From Candidatus Roizmanbacteria bacterium (GTDB lineage: Bacteria > Patescibacteriota > Microgenomatia > UBA1406): DNA of 12,346 bases. A program made the position numbers and the translations under genes. The stretch spans positions 1 to 12,346 of the forward strand of contig JANLHK010000078.1 of NCBI GenBank assembly GCA_024653645.1, written 5' to 3'. Below are positions 5,873 through 12,346 of the stretch, in pieces. Numbering within the stretch: the stretch's first letter is position 1; each line of letters starts with the position of its first letter. Under the pieces are notes generated by a model. That model had not been told where the DNA came from and made no database searches. It was given only the letters and a program-made list of their open reading frames with translations.

Positions 5873-7257
5873 CCGATACTCCCCTCCATTTCAAGCGCGA
5901 TCAAACGATTCAACTCAACCGCATATTCAAGGGGAAGCTCACGCACCACTGAATCCAAAAAACCATTCACAATCAATGCCTCAGCCCGCTCCTTAGTCAC
6001 GCCCCGCGACATGAGGTAAAACAGCTGCTCGTCGCCAATCTTTGACACCACCGCCTCATGCTCGACCTGGGTATGCTGCTCATCAATCTTCATCGTAGGA
6101 TACGTGTCTGATCGCGACTGAGCGTCCAACAGAAGCGCATCGCAGACCACTTTTGTTTTAGTATGGTGAGCTCCCCGTTTTACATACACCAACCCACGGT
6201 ATGACGTCCGTCCGGCGTCTTTGGCAATTGACTTTGACACAATGCGCGAACTGGTGTAAGGAGCAAAATGCATCATTTTTGCACCGGCATCCTGATGCTG
6301 GCCAGCCCCTGCATAGGCAATAGACAGCACCTCACCGCGAGCTCCCTCACCCATGAGATAGCATGAGGGGTATTTCATGGTCAGTTGTGAGCCCAGGTTA
6401 CCATCAATCCACTGCATGGTGGCCTGTTTTTCAACCCGTGCCCGCTTGGTTACGAGGTTATAGACATTGGGGCTCCAGTTTTGTACCGTGGTGTAGCGCA
6501 CTTTGGCTTCTTCTTTTACAAAAATTTCAACCACTGCACTGTGAAGGGATGAAGTGGTGTAGGTGGGGGCACTGCAGCCCTCTATGTAATGAACTGATGT
6601 GGCTTCTTCGGCAATGATCAGAGTACGTTCAAACTGCCCCATATTTTGAGTGTTGATGCGGAAATACGCCTGCAGGGGCATGGGGACTATAACGCCTTTG
6701 GGAATATACACAAAACTGCCACCCGACCAAAATGCCGTATTGAGTGCCGCAAACTTATTATCACCAGCGGGAATCAGGGTGCCGAAATACTCTTTAAACA
6801 GCTCGGGATACTGCTGTAAGCCGCTGTCAGTGTCCAAAAAAACCACTCCTAGTTTTGATAGTTCCGTATGTATTGATTTGTATAACACCTCGGACTCATA
6901 CTGTGCTGATACCCCAGAAAGATACTTCTTTTCCGCCTCAGGAATACCGAGGTAATCGTAGGTCTTTTTGATGTCTGCGGGTAGATCATTCCACGAGCTT
7001 GCTTTTTTTGCCTCAGGACGGACATAGTAATGAATGCTTTCAAAATCAATTTTGGTAAGATCACCACCCCAGGTAGGTAAAGATTTCTTCAGAAATATCT
7101 GATATGCCGCGAGGCGCCGCTCAAGCATCCAGATCGGTTCCTGCTTGTACGCCGACAGCTCGCGAATAACGTCCTCACTCAGGCCCGGCTTTGCCTTAAA
7201 GGCATAGACGCTGTTTGATCGCATATCCCACTGTGAAGTGTGGCTGTCTGTTGCCAT
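5869..7257 (-). CDS. sufB: Fe-S cluster assembly scaffold SufB
   Basis: A 462-residue core subunit of the SufBCD complex, on which the nascent cluster forms. The N-terminal helical part (EPIWMLERRLAAYQIFLKK, 40-58) is typical. The beta-helix core contains WSGGSFVYIPKGV (177-189), EGCSAPTY (226-233) and YRGLVYVKRGA (353-363). C372 in VVCDALLL and E401 in QVEHEA align, by my recollection, with the catalytic E. coli pair C405/E434 (same 29-residue separation). QSRSDTYP (380-387) is the Gram-positive/archaeal form. The C-terminal helices LPLEYAVELNRLI close the domain. The start is three bases after the sufC stop, and the stop overlaps sufD as ATGA. No Shine-Dalgarno is seen, consistent with translational coupling. 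Confidence 0.97.
   Translation of the reverse strand: MATDSHTSQWDMRSNSVYAFKAKPGLSEDVIRELSAYKQEPIWMLERRLAAYQIFLKKSLPTWGGDLTKIDFESIHYYVRPEAKKASSWNDLPADIKKTYDYLGIPEAEKKYLSGVSAQYESEVLYKSIHTELSKLGVVFLDTDSGLQQYPELFKEYFGTLIPAGDNKFAALNTAFWSGGSFVYIPKGVIVPMPLQAYFRINTQNMGQFERTLIIAEEATSVHYIEGCSAPTYTTSSLHSAVVEIFVKEEAKVRYTTVQNWSPNVYNLVTKRARVEKQATMQWIDGNLGSQLTMKYPSCYLMGEGARGEVLSIAYAGAGQHQDAGAKMMHFAPYTSSRIVSKSIAKDAGRTSYRGLVYVKRGAHHTKTKVVCDALLLDAQSRSDTYPTMKIDEQHTQVEHEAVVSKIGDEQLFYLMSRGVTKERAEALIVNGFLDSVVRELPLEYAVELNRLIALEMEGSIG
5878..5887 (-). promoter_or_regulatory. Strong Shine-Dalgarno for sufD
   Basis: GGAGGGGAGT on the minus strand places an anti-SD match 6-10 bases before the sufD ATG, inside the end of sufB. 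It is the clearest ribosome-binding site in the window; most other starts here have none. It fixes the short sufD start. Confidence 0.7.
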
Positions 7258-7260
7258 TAG

Positions 7261-7980
7261 TTAGCTGAATGATGCATAACCGTTGTTTTCAATTTCACCA
7301 ATAACGTCGCGGGTACCTTCATGTATGAGCTTGCCTGCTTTCATAACATACACGCGGTCAACTGGCACTAGCTCAGCCAAACGTAAGTAATGGGTAATGA
7401 TAAGACATCCAATGCCCTGTTTTTTAAGCAGTGCAATACCCTTGGCTACCGCCTTGAGGGCATCAACATCAAGTCCTGTATCAATCTCATCAAAGATAGC
7501 GTATGAACGGGCCAGAAATAGTGCCTGCACCAGTTCAATTTTTTTACGCTCACCTCCCGAAAATCCATCGTTCAGACCCCGCATCAGGAGTCCTTCAGAA
7601 AACGAAAGTTCTTTGGCATACGAGCGCAGTCTCACCATAAAAGCCTTGGTGTCTTGTGTTGCTTGCGGTACCAATTCACGAAGCAAACGGACCAAGCTTA
7701 CCCCCGGAATGGCAATAGGAGTTTGAAACCCTAAAAACAACCCTGCTTGCGCGCGCTCGAACGGTTTCGCGTCGCTCACATCAGTCTCATCAACGATGAT
7801 GCTGCTTCCCGGCGCCAATTCATACAATGGATTACCCATAATAGTATGAGCAAGCGTCGACTTACCCGATCCATTAGGCCCCATAAGTAATACCAATTCT
7901 CCCGGTTTCACGTGCAGCGAGAGGTTATCAACAATGGGTTTATCGTGTAGGTGAATGGTGACGTTTTTGAGAGAAAGCAT
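7261..7980 (-). CDS. sufC: SufC ABC-type ATPase of Fe-S assembly
   Basis: A 239-residue soluble ABC ATPase that drives conformational change of SufBD. Walker [10 protein letters not shown] (34-42), Q-loop GFQTP (Q86), signature FSGGERKK (140-147), Walker B AIFDE (161-165) with the following DTGLD, and switch His H197 in ITH are all present. The frame is open upstream to 8082, but the family begins MLSLKNVTI, so I use the ATG at 7980-7978. This start lies 41 bases inside the end of the glycosyltransferase gene. A partial Shine-Dalgarno (GGTGG) and a -10-like TACAAT precede it. sufB follows after three bases. Confidence 0.96.
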   Translation of the reverse strand: MLSLKNVTIHLHDKPIVDNLSLHVKPGELVLLMGPNGSGKSTLAHTIMGNPLYELAPGSSIIVDETDVSDAKPFERAQAGLFLGFQTPIAIPGVSLVRLLRELVPQATQDTKAFMVRLRSYAKELSFSEGLLMRGLNDGFSGGERKKIELVQALFLARSYAIFDEIDTGLDVDALKAVAKGIALLKKQGIGCLIITHYLRLAELVPVDRVYVMKAGKLIHEGTRDVIGEIENNGYASFS

Positions 7981-9076
7981 GGTCCACCAATTGTACAAAA
8001 CCAGACTTGAATTTACTAACCGAAAAGCTCCGTGCACGGCGATAGGCTTCTTGCGCGTAGGGCTGGTAGGGCTCTTGTTCAAACTTTGTCAGAGCCGATG
8101 CAAATGCTTCACTGCTCAGCTCATGCACCAAAACTCCTGTTTTTCCATCAATGACGCTTTCAGGCACTCCACCACTTGCGTATGCGATAACCGGCACGCC
8201 ATACATCATGGCCTCCACCGGTGCCATGCCAAACTCATCATCTTTTGATGCAAACAGGAATGCTTTTGCACCTATCAACAACTCGTTACGCTTATCGTCC
8301 GGCACTTGTCCCACAAAGGTAATGGTGGGCCCGCTCAAGGCTTTCAATCGCTGCTCGTCGGTACCTCTTCCCACGATATACAGGGGTAACGCGAGTTTGT
8401 TTGCGGCTTGAATCAACACATCAATATGTTTCGGTGGGGTAAGACGACTCACGGTGATGTAATAATCCTTGGTGCTCTTCAATTTGTCTGCAAGTGTGAT
8501 AGGGGGTTCCTCAACTGGTGGGTACAGTACTTCTGAGTCACGACGATAATACTTCTCAATCCGCTTTTGGGTTTCTTTTGAATTGGCTATTAATACATCG
8601 GGTCGCTGGCTACCGATAAAGTCCCAGGTTCGCAATGATGGACCAATAATATTGGCATACAAGCGTTTCAGACTGTTCTTTTTCCAATCATGGGGCGTTT
8701 CATAATAGGTCAGAAACTTGTTTTGATGGTGGATGTATGACACGTGGAGGGTTTCCGGACGGGTTAAAACTCCCTTGCACATAAACCAACCCGAAGAAGA
8801 AATAACCAGATCATAGCCAGAAAGATCAAAGCTTTCCCAAATGTGCGGAGCCAAAAAACGGAAAAAGGAAATAAAACGATTCATAACGGGGATACGCCCA
8901 AACCACGACACTCGCAGATCCCACTGCTGCAATCGACTCCAGTGTACCCCCATTCCCTTGGGGCTACATACGGCTACATAAACCGGAGCCTCGGGATACA
9001 TATCGTGCAGGGTCTCCAAGACGCGTTCTGCACCTCCGTATTCCACTAAATAATCATGTACGAGTGCTACGTTCAT
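7940..9076 (-). CDS. GT4-family glycosyltransferase, WbaZ-like
   Basis: A 378-residue GT-B enzyme that likely transfers a sugar (mannose-like in WbaZ relatives) from a nucleotide sugar to a surface glycan. The start [20 protein letters not shown] is the typical first strand and Gly-rich loop of this group, so I use the ATG at 9076 rather than the open frame up to 9169. [13 protein letters not shown] (85-97) is characteristic. The donor domain has [10 protein letters not shown] (R211, K216) and [12 protein letters not shown]; in the E-x7-E position it reads D280...E288, an Asp for the usual first Glu. No signal peptide or membrane span is obvious. It overlaps the GT2 gene by 23 bases upstream and sufC by 41 downstream. 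Confidence 0.9.
   Translation of the reverse strand: MNVALVHDYLVEYGGAERVLETLHDMYPEAPVYVAVCSPKGMGVHWSRLQQWDLRVSWFGRIPVMNRFISFFRFLAPHIWESFDLSGYDLVISSSGWFMCKGVLTRPETLHVSYIHHQNKFLTYYETPHDWKKNSLKRLYANIIGPSLRTWDFIGSQRPDVLIANSKETQKRIEKYYRRDSEVLYPPVEEPPITLADKLKSTKDYYITVSRLTPPKHIDVLIQAANKLALPLYIVGRGTDEQRLKALSGPTITFVGQVPDDKRNELLIGAKAFLFASKDDEFGMAPVEAMMYGVPVIAYASGGVPESVIDGKTGVLVHELSSEAFASALTKFEQEPYQPYAQEAYRRARSFSVSKFKSGFVQLVDHAFSQKRHHSPTR
7990..7995 (-). promoter_or_regulatory. Possible internal -10 element for sufC
   Basis: TACAAT on the minus strand lies nine bases before the sufC ATG at 7980, the same geometry as the rpsO promoter. The best -35 candidate is weak (TTAGTA, spacing 18). It is within the glycosyltransferase coding sequence, so chance is likely enough to keep confidence low. 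If real it would let suf genes be transcribed apart from the sugar genes. Confidence 0.25.
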
Positions 9077-9848
9077 ACAGCGCTGCATATTCAAACCAAT
9101 AACGAATTGACGAAAATAATGAAAACGCAAAGCCGGGGAATCCATCGACATACCCGCGATGACGCACATACGTCAACCCGAACCAATACAATGGCTTGCC
9201 AATATAGTACTGTATCCACAATCCTACGCTGGGACGAACCCCCTTTTCATACAGTACATCAGCTTCAAACTGAGCGTATTGGATGGTTTTTCGCATATAT
9301 ACCGCAATGGACGCGTATGGATAATGCAGTAGGGGTGAAGATAACTGTCCCGTTGGCTCTGCTGCATGTTCAGAAATCAGCGCCGCCTCATCATGTACCG
9401 ATTGTGAAGGAAACTGGGCGAAACCACTACGATAGAGGCGAAACTTAAGATCGGGATACTGACCTCCTTTTTTCAGTGGTTTACCTAAAAAATGATTGAG
9501 GCGGGGAATACGAAACCCAACGTTATCGGTGATCACCGCTTGTCTGATCTCATCCTTCAACGCATCAGTGACCAACTCATCAGCGTCAAGCTCAAGGGTC
9601 CAAGCTGATTTCGCTCGCTCAATAGCCTTTTGCTTATTGGCTATAAAGTTAGGGGCATTTTTTTCGTGATACACACGCACTTTTTTTCCAAAGCTTTGCG
9701 CTACCTGTACCGTTTTGTCAGTTGATTCCCCATCAATAATCACCACTTCATCAACCCAGTCAATAACCTGCTCAAGGGTGCTACCGATACGATCTTCTTC
9801 ATTATGAACTGCCATACAGACCGACACAGAAACAAGCTTGGTACTCAT
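9054..9848 (-). CDS. GT2-family glycosyltransferase, WaaE/KdtX-like
   Basis: A 264-residue GT-A fold enzyme. VSVSVCMAVHNEEDRIG (6-22), the nucleotide-binding DGESTD (39-44) and the metal-binding LDADE (87-91; D88, D90) define GT2. The following DLKFRLYRSG and VHDEA resemble the lipopolysaccharide-core beta-glucosyltransferase group. The C-terminal ~70 residues are aromatic and hydrophobic (GLWIQYYIGKPLYWFGLTYV, then FSLFSSIRYWFEYAAL), suggesting peripheral membrane binding. It is first in the minus-strand run GT2-GT4-sufCBDU and would act with the GT4 enzyme on a lipid-linked or surface glycan. An extended -10 nine bases upstream of the ATG implies a leaderless mRNA. Confidence 0.9.
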   Translation of the reverse strand: MSTKLVSVSVCMAVHNEEDRIGSTLEQVIDWVDEVVIIDGESTDKTVQVAQSFGKKVRVYHEKNAPNFIANKQKAIERAKSAWTLELDADELVTDALKDEIRQAVITDNVGFRIPRLNHFLGKPLKKGGQYPDLKFRLYRSGFAQFPSQSVHDEAALISEHAAEPTGQLSSPLLHYPYASIAVYMRKTIQYAQFEADVLYEKGVRPSVGLWIQYYIGKPLYWFGLTYVRHRGYVDGFPGFAFSLFSSIRYWFEYAALYERSTRT

Positions 9849-9857
9849 ACGATAGAA

Positions 9858-9875
9858 AGTATATCATGCTATACT
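9858..9875. promoter_or_regulatory. Symmetric divergent promoter: two extended -10 elements back to back
   Basis: AGTATATCATGCTATACT is a palindrome in 8 of 9 base pairs. Read plus, TGCTATACT (9867-9875) is an extended -10 seven bases before the ATG at 9883. Read minus, TGATATACT (9866-9858) is an extended -10 nine bases before the ATG at 9848. Both TG dinucleotides come from the central CATG. No -35 is seen on either side. Both transcripts would be leaderless or nearly so, and one polymerase bound would exclude the other. Confidence 0.65.
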
Positions 9876-9882
9876 TCTGTTT

Positions 9883-10590
9883 ATGCTTTATCAATGCGCA
9901 GCAACGGTAAAAGCTAAAGAAGAAGTTGCGCCTTGTATCTATCGTTTCGTATTTACCCTCAAAGACCTGTCATCCATCAGCTTCACTCCCGGGCAATACC
10001 TACTGCTTCAAATACCGGATGGATTTCGGCAATATTCCATTTCTTCCGCCCCATCAGACACTGCCGATATTGAAACTATCGTTGATCTCACTCCTATGGG
10101 AGTAGGCTCACGGTATTTATTACAATTGAAGCTGGGAGATGTCGTTCATTTTCGAGCTCCCGCCGGCATTTTCACCTTGAAGGAAAACTCAAATCCCAAA
10201 ATACTGCTGGCAACCGGTACCGGTATTACTCCGCTGAAATCAATGTTACAGCATCTAGCACAACAGCAGCCGATGCCCGACTCATACCTATTCTGGGGAT
10301 TGCGTGAAAAAAAGGACATATACCTAACCTCAGTCTTAAATGAGATCAGCACTCGACATCCTAATTTTTCCTATCACATCTGCTTATCTCGTGAAGAGGC
10401 CAACGGTGAGCCGCACCATTTCAATGGTCGTATGCAGGAGTGCATTATTGCACAGATTACACCCGAAATGGCCATGCGGGCCGATTGGTATCTATGTGGA
10501 AGGCCGATAGTGGTAGAAGAGCTTGTCGGCTTTATTCAACAGCAGTATGCCGTTCCCAAAGATCGCTTCTTTCATGAAAAATATACGTAG
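9883..10590 (+). CDS. FAD/NAD(P)H oxidoreductase, ferredoxin-NADP reductase family
   Basis: A 235-residue two-domain flavoprotein. The FAD-binding barrel carries RQYSIS (49-54), the RxYS motif, after [12 protein letters not shown] (34-45). The NAD(P)-binding domain has [13 protein letters not shown] (110-122), YLCGRP (203-208) and the C-terminal FHEKYT with the usual terminal aromatic. It would move electrons between NAD(P)H and a one-electron carrier. There is no fused 2Fe-2S domain, so the partner is separate and not in the window. PyrK-type Cys ligands are absent. The ATG is just downstream of an extended -10. The last 17 bases overlap yidD. Confidence 0.9.
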   Translation: MLYQCAATVKAKEEVAPCIYRFVFTLKDLSSISFTPGQYLLLQIPDGFRQYSISSAPSDTADIETIVDLTPMGVGSRYLLQLKLGDVVHFRAPAGIFTLKENSNPKILLATGTGITPLKSMLQHLAQQQPMPDSYLFWGLREKKDIYLTSVLNEISTRHPNFSYHICLSREEANGEPHHFNGRMQECIIAQITPEMAMRADWYLCGRPIVVEELVGFIQQQYAVPKDRFFHEKYT

Positions 10591-10828
10591 TCTCACGCTT
10601 GCCAGTATTAGCTTTTACTCCCAGCGTGTTTCACCGCTTTTCGGCAGTCTGTTGCGTGCCATCGGTCTGCCGTGGGATGCCTGCCGTTTTGAACCTACCT
10701 GTTCTCATTATACGTATGAGGCAGTAGAGCGGTTTGGCCTACTACGAGGACTTACGCTTGGCGTGAAACGCATTATACGCTGTAATCCCTGGTCTCGCGG
10801 GGGTTTTGATCCGGTTCCTCAAAAATAA
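10574..10828 (+). CDS. yidD: Membrane protein insertion efficiency factor YidD
   Basis: An 84-residue small protein that assists YidC/Sec membrane insertion at the inner membrane. The family signature is complete: [19 protein letters not shown] (37-55), RIIRCNPW (66-73) and GGFDPVP (76-82). An amphipathic N-terminal helix ([16 protein letters not shown]) precedes it. The frame is open from 10523, but the ATG at 10574 gives the family length and start. It overlaps the oxidoreductase gene by 17 bases with no Shine-Dalgarno, so it is probably translationally coupled to it. Usual neighbours rpmH, rnpA and yidC are not present here. Its stop is two bases from the convergent Clp stop. Confidence 0.95.
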   Translation: MKNIRSLTLASISFYSQRVSPLFGSLLRAIGLPWDACRFEPTCSHYTYEAVERFGLLRGLTLGVKRIIRCNPWSRGGFDPVPQK

Positions 10829-10830
10829 AA

Positions 10831-12346
10831 TCAGAGTGGCGCCAGGTGTGGGTGAGGGGGCACCTGTGGCTTCACTGGTTTATCGTCGGGCTTGTTCTCC
10901 GGAGCAGTATCTGACTTCATTTCAGATTTTTCTTCCGGTTTCTCTTCAGTTTTTTCCTCGGTCTTTGCCTCAGGCACTGATTCCTCAGATTTCTGACCGT
11001 CCATTTTTGATTGCAACTGGGCTGCTCCACAATACGCACATACCGGTGTACTTCGATCGGGCATAACCACCGTAGTAAACTCACGCTTACACTTTCCGCA
11101 GGTAAATGTCTTTTTTTGTTCTTTCATTTGGGGAGCGTAGGCTCCTGATGTATCAATGCTGAATGTCAACTGCTCACCGTCAAAATCAACCACGATGACA
11201 TTGCCCTCTTGCACTTTCTCGGCAATAATCATTTCAGAAATAGGATTCTCAACAATGCGTTGTATCGTGCGTCGTAGCGGTCGTGCACCAAACACCGGGT
11301 CAAACCCTGATTTCACAATCTCTTTTTCAGCAACCTCAGTCACAAAGAGTCCAATACTCTGCTCTTCAAGGAGCTTTGCGAGGCTCTTGAGCTGCAGTTT
11401 TACAATCTCAAGCATGTGAACGAACTTAAGCGGCTCAAAGATAATGACTTCGTCAAATCGATTAACCAATTCAGGACGCATAAACTTCAACAGCTCATCC
11501 AGTACCCGAGGCTTGATCACCGCAAACTGTTTATCGGCAACCTCATCTTCAACTTTCTGCACCTTCTTTACTTCTTCTTCAAGCGGGAAATCTTTGCCGA
11601 AATACTCAGATAGCCTGGTAACGCTCCAGACGTCCTTGTCTTTGGTATATGCATCATTCCCGACAATCACCACTTCTTTTCCGTCATTGGTAAATACGTG
11701 CTCATTCCAATAGGCTGAAGGCACGGCACGTCCCTCTTTCGTCTTTGCCCCCACGAGGTACTCTGCCAATGTTTTTGTTTCCCACTCTGGCTTGTCGCCT
11801 TTGCGGATCCACAGGCGGTCTTTATACGTAATAACCTCTTCTTCCTTGGAGGTGAAGGTATGGGTATACAATTTTTTGGTAGGAAGCTGCTCATCTGGCG
11901 TGTCGGGCAGCGCATTAATCACCACCTGGTCGACAAAGTAATCAACCAAGCGCATCTTTTTCCAGTCCTTTGCCGTGGTTGAAGTGCGAACATAGAGTGC
12001 CTCGCCTTCGCTAATAATTTCAACGCCTTTGGGTGATATGGCATGCGTACCAACCTTAAACGTGGGACCGGTTGACTCCACCTCTTTACCGTCAGCTCCT
12101 TTTTCTATAATCCGTTGTCCAGCAAAATATTCAAGGATAGGCATGGGCTGCCATGATGAGGCTTCCGGTTCTTTCACAAAAAACTGATTGCCAATGGCAA
12201 CAATGCTTCTTCCTTTTGGTGATATGGCGTAAGTCGATAGACTCGGCGCTTCCTCAATATGATCTTTGCCCTGTTTCATTAATGCTTCCTGAATCGTTCG
12301 CGTTCCAATATTTGAGGTACAAATAACGACGGTGTTCTTAAATGAG
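10831..12346 (-). CDS. Clp-family AAA+ ATPase with repeat insert and zinc ribbon, 5' end outside window
   Basis: The frame is open from the right edge; the ATG at 12279 is internal. The first visible codons encode NTVVICTSNIGTRTIQEAL, the sensor-1 strand of a ClpB/ClpC-type second AAA+ domain. Numbering from the internal Met, MRPELVNRFDEVIIF (267-281; arginine-finger R274) and GFDPVFGARPLRRTIQR (325-341; sensor-2 R333) complete D2. Between sensor 1 and residue 267 lie about 280 residues where ClpB has ~30-40; residues ~12-232 are four related repeats. After D2 come a C-x2-C-x16-C-x2-C zinc ribbon (394-417) and a tail rich in Glu, Lys and Pro (428-482). Role: ATP-driven unfolding or remodelling of proteins in the cytosol. 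D1, Walker A and Walker B are outside the window, so ClpB versus ClpC type cannot be settled. Confidence 0.92.
   Translation of the reverse strand, partial: SFKNTVVICTSNIGTRTIQEALMKQGKDHIEEAPSLSTYAISPKGRSIVAIGNQFFVKEPEASSWQPMPILEYFAGQRIIEKGADGKEVESTGPTFKVGTHAISPKGVEIISEGEALYVRTSTTAKDWKKMRLVDYFVDQVVINALPDTPDEQLPTKKLYTHTFTSKEEEVITYKDRLWIRKGDKPEWETKTLAEYLVGAKTKEGRAVPSAYWNEHVFTNDGKEVVIVGNDAYTKDKDVWSVTRLSEYFGKDFPLEEEVKKVQKVEDEVADKQFAVIKPRVLDELLKFMRPELVNRFDEVIIFEPLKFVHMLEIVKLQLKSLAKLLEEQSIGLFVTEVAEKEIVKSGFDPVFGARPLRRTIQRIVENPISEMIIAEKVQEGNVIVVDFDGEQLTFSIDTSGAYAPQMKEQKKTFTCGKCKREFTTVVMPDRSTPVCAYCGAAQLQSKMDGQKSEESVPEAKTEEKTEEKPEEKSEMKSDTAPENKPDDKPVKPQVPPHPHLAPL
11029..11100 (-). other. Zinc-ribbon segment of the Clp protein
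   Basis: CGKC and CAYC separated by 16 residues (C394, C397, C414, C417 by internal numbering) form a typical four-Cys zinc site after the AAA+ domain. The surrounding FTCGKCKREFTTVVMP and VCAYCGA resemble small rubredoxin-like knuckles. It would serve protein binding or dimerisation rather than catalysis. Confidence 0.75.
11590..12240 (-). repeat. Four tandem ~40-residue repeats inserted in Clp D2
   Basis: Repeats at internal-Met residues 14-54, 76-117, 136-178 and 191-230, with 62-, 60- and 55-residue periods. Each runs: beta strand (YAIS, HAIS, HTFT, HVFT), a charged turn (PKGRS, PKGVE, KEEE, DGKE), strand (IVAIG, IISEG, VITYK, VVIVG), strand (FFVKE, LYVRT, LWIRK, AYTKD), a Trp, and a helix ending EYF, DYF, EYL or EYF. 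The first two are closest and share near-identical DNA at the AISPKG codons. Four strand-rich units could form a small propeller; the layout recalls four-bladed hemopexin folds, but no homology is shown. Confidence 0.75.

Noticed and set aside
7981..8082. Longer sufC start at 8082
   Set aside because: The extra 34 residues do not resemble SufC, and this stretch is coding in the glycosyltransferase frame; the family start is at 7980.
9077..9169. Longer GT4 start at 9169
   Set aside because: The family begins at the [10 protein letters not shown] strand; the extra 31 residues lie within GT2 coding sequence.
9056..9448. 130-codon plus-strand open frame opposite the GT2 gene
   Set aside because: The opposite strand encodes a clear GT2 enzyme with motifs; this frame has none.
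10822..10873. Terminator for the Clp gene (CAGGTG/CACCTG arms followed by T-rich minus strand)
   Set aside because: Only six pairs with a 13-base loop, ten bases away from an interrupted T run, and mostly within the coding sequence; too weak to call.
1..12346. tRNA, rRNA, CRISPR array, insertion sequence or prophage genes
   Set aside because: No cloverleaf-like or CCA-ended segment, spaced direct repeats, transposase, integrase or phage structural gene was recognised on reading both strands.
1..12346. Recoded TGA (Gly), as in Gracilibacteria or Absconditabacteria
   Set aside because: TGA serves as the natural stop of the P-loop gene, the kinase-like gene, sufB and the GT2 gene at family-consistent positions.

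Overview
The window reads as a compact bacterial chromosome segment with the standard genetic code: TGA ends several clear genes. Coding is dense, with 3'/5' overlaps at most junctions and few Shine-Dalgarno sites. The gene set (rpsO-pnp, a reduced Gram-positive/archaeal-type Suf cluster, yidD, a Clp ATPase, two glycosyltransferases) and several promoters placed almost directly on the start codon suggest a small-genome lineage such as Candidate Phyla Radiation/Patescibacteria. That assignment is an inference; no rRNA or other decisive marker is present.

Left part (1-2319): an unrecognised minus-strand gene runs off the left edge (1-764). It is divergent from a P-loop nucleotide/dephospho-CoA-kinase-like gene (973-1674). 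The 208-base region between them is rich in nested inverted repeats and contains a hairpin plus U7 that touches the start codon of the minus gene. A protein-kinase-like gene (1642-2319, minus) overlaps the end of the P-loop gene and lies just downstream of pnp.

Middle (2338-9848, all minus): read in transcription order this is GT2 glycosyltransferase, GT4 glycosyltransferase, sufC, sufB, sufD, sufU, then a promoter, rpsO, pnp and the kinase-like gene. The two glycosyltransferases and the four suf genes overlap or nearly touch and look like one transcription unit. SufC (ATPase), SufB and a very short SufD would form the Fe-S scaffold, and SufU would supply or relay sulfur. No cysteine desulfurase (SufS) is in the window. 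rpsO-pnp is the classical pair and has its own promoter at the end of sufU.

Right part (9858-12346): a nearly symmetric pair of extended -10 elements sits between the GT2 gene and a divergent FAD/NAD(P)H oxidoreductase gene, which overlaps yidD. yidD converges on a Clp-family AAA+ ATPase whose 5' end lies outside the window.

The most unusual object is that Clp ATPase. In its second AAA+ domain, between sensor 1 and the arginine-finger motif, where ClpA/ClpC carry the ClpP-docking loop, there is an insert of roughly 220 residues made of four degenerate repeats. No IGF/IGL/VGF-type tripeptide is visible in the insert. The protein also ends with a four-cysteine zinc ribbon and a Glu/Lys/Pro-rich tail. 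This could be a Clp machine with a partner-docking platform in place of the protease-docking loop.
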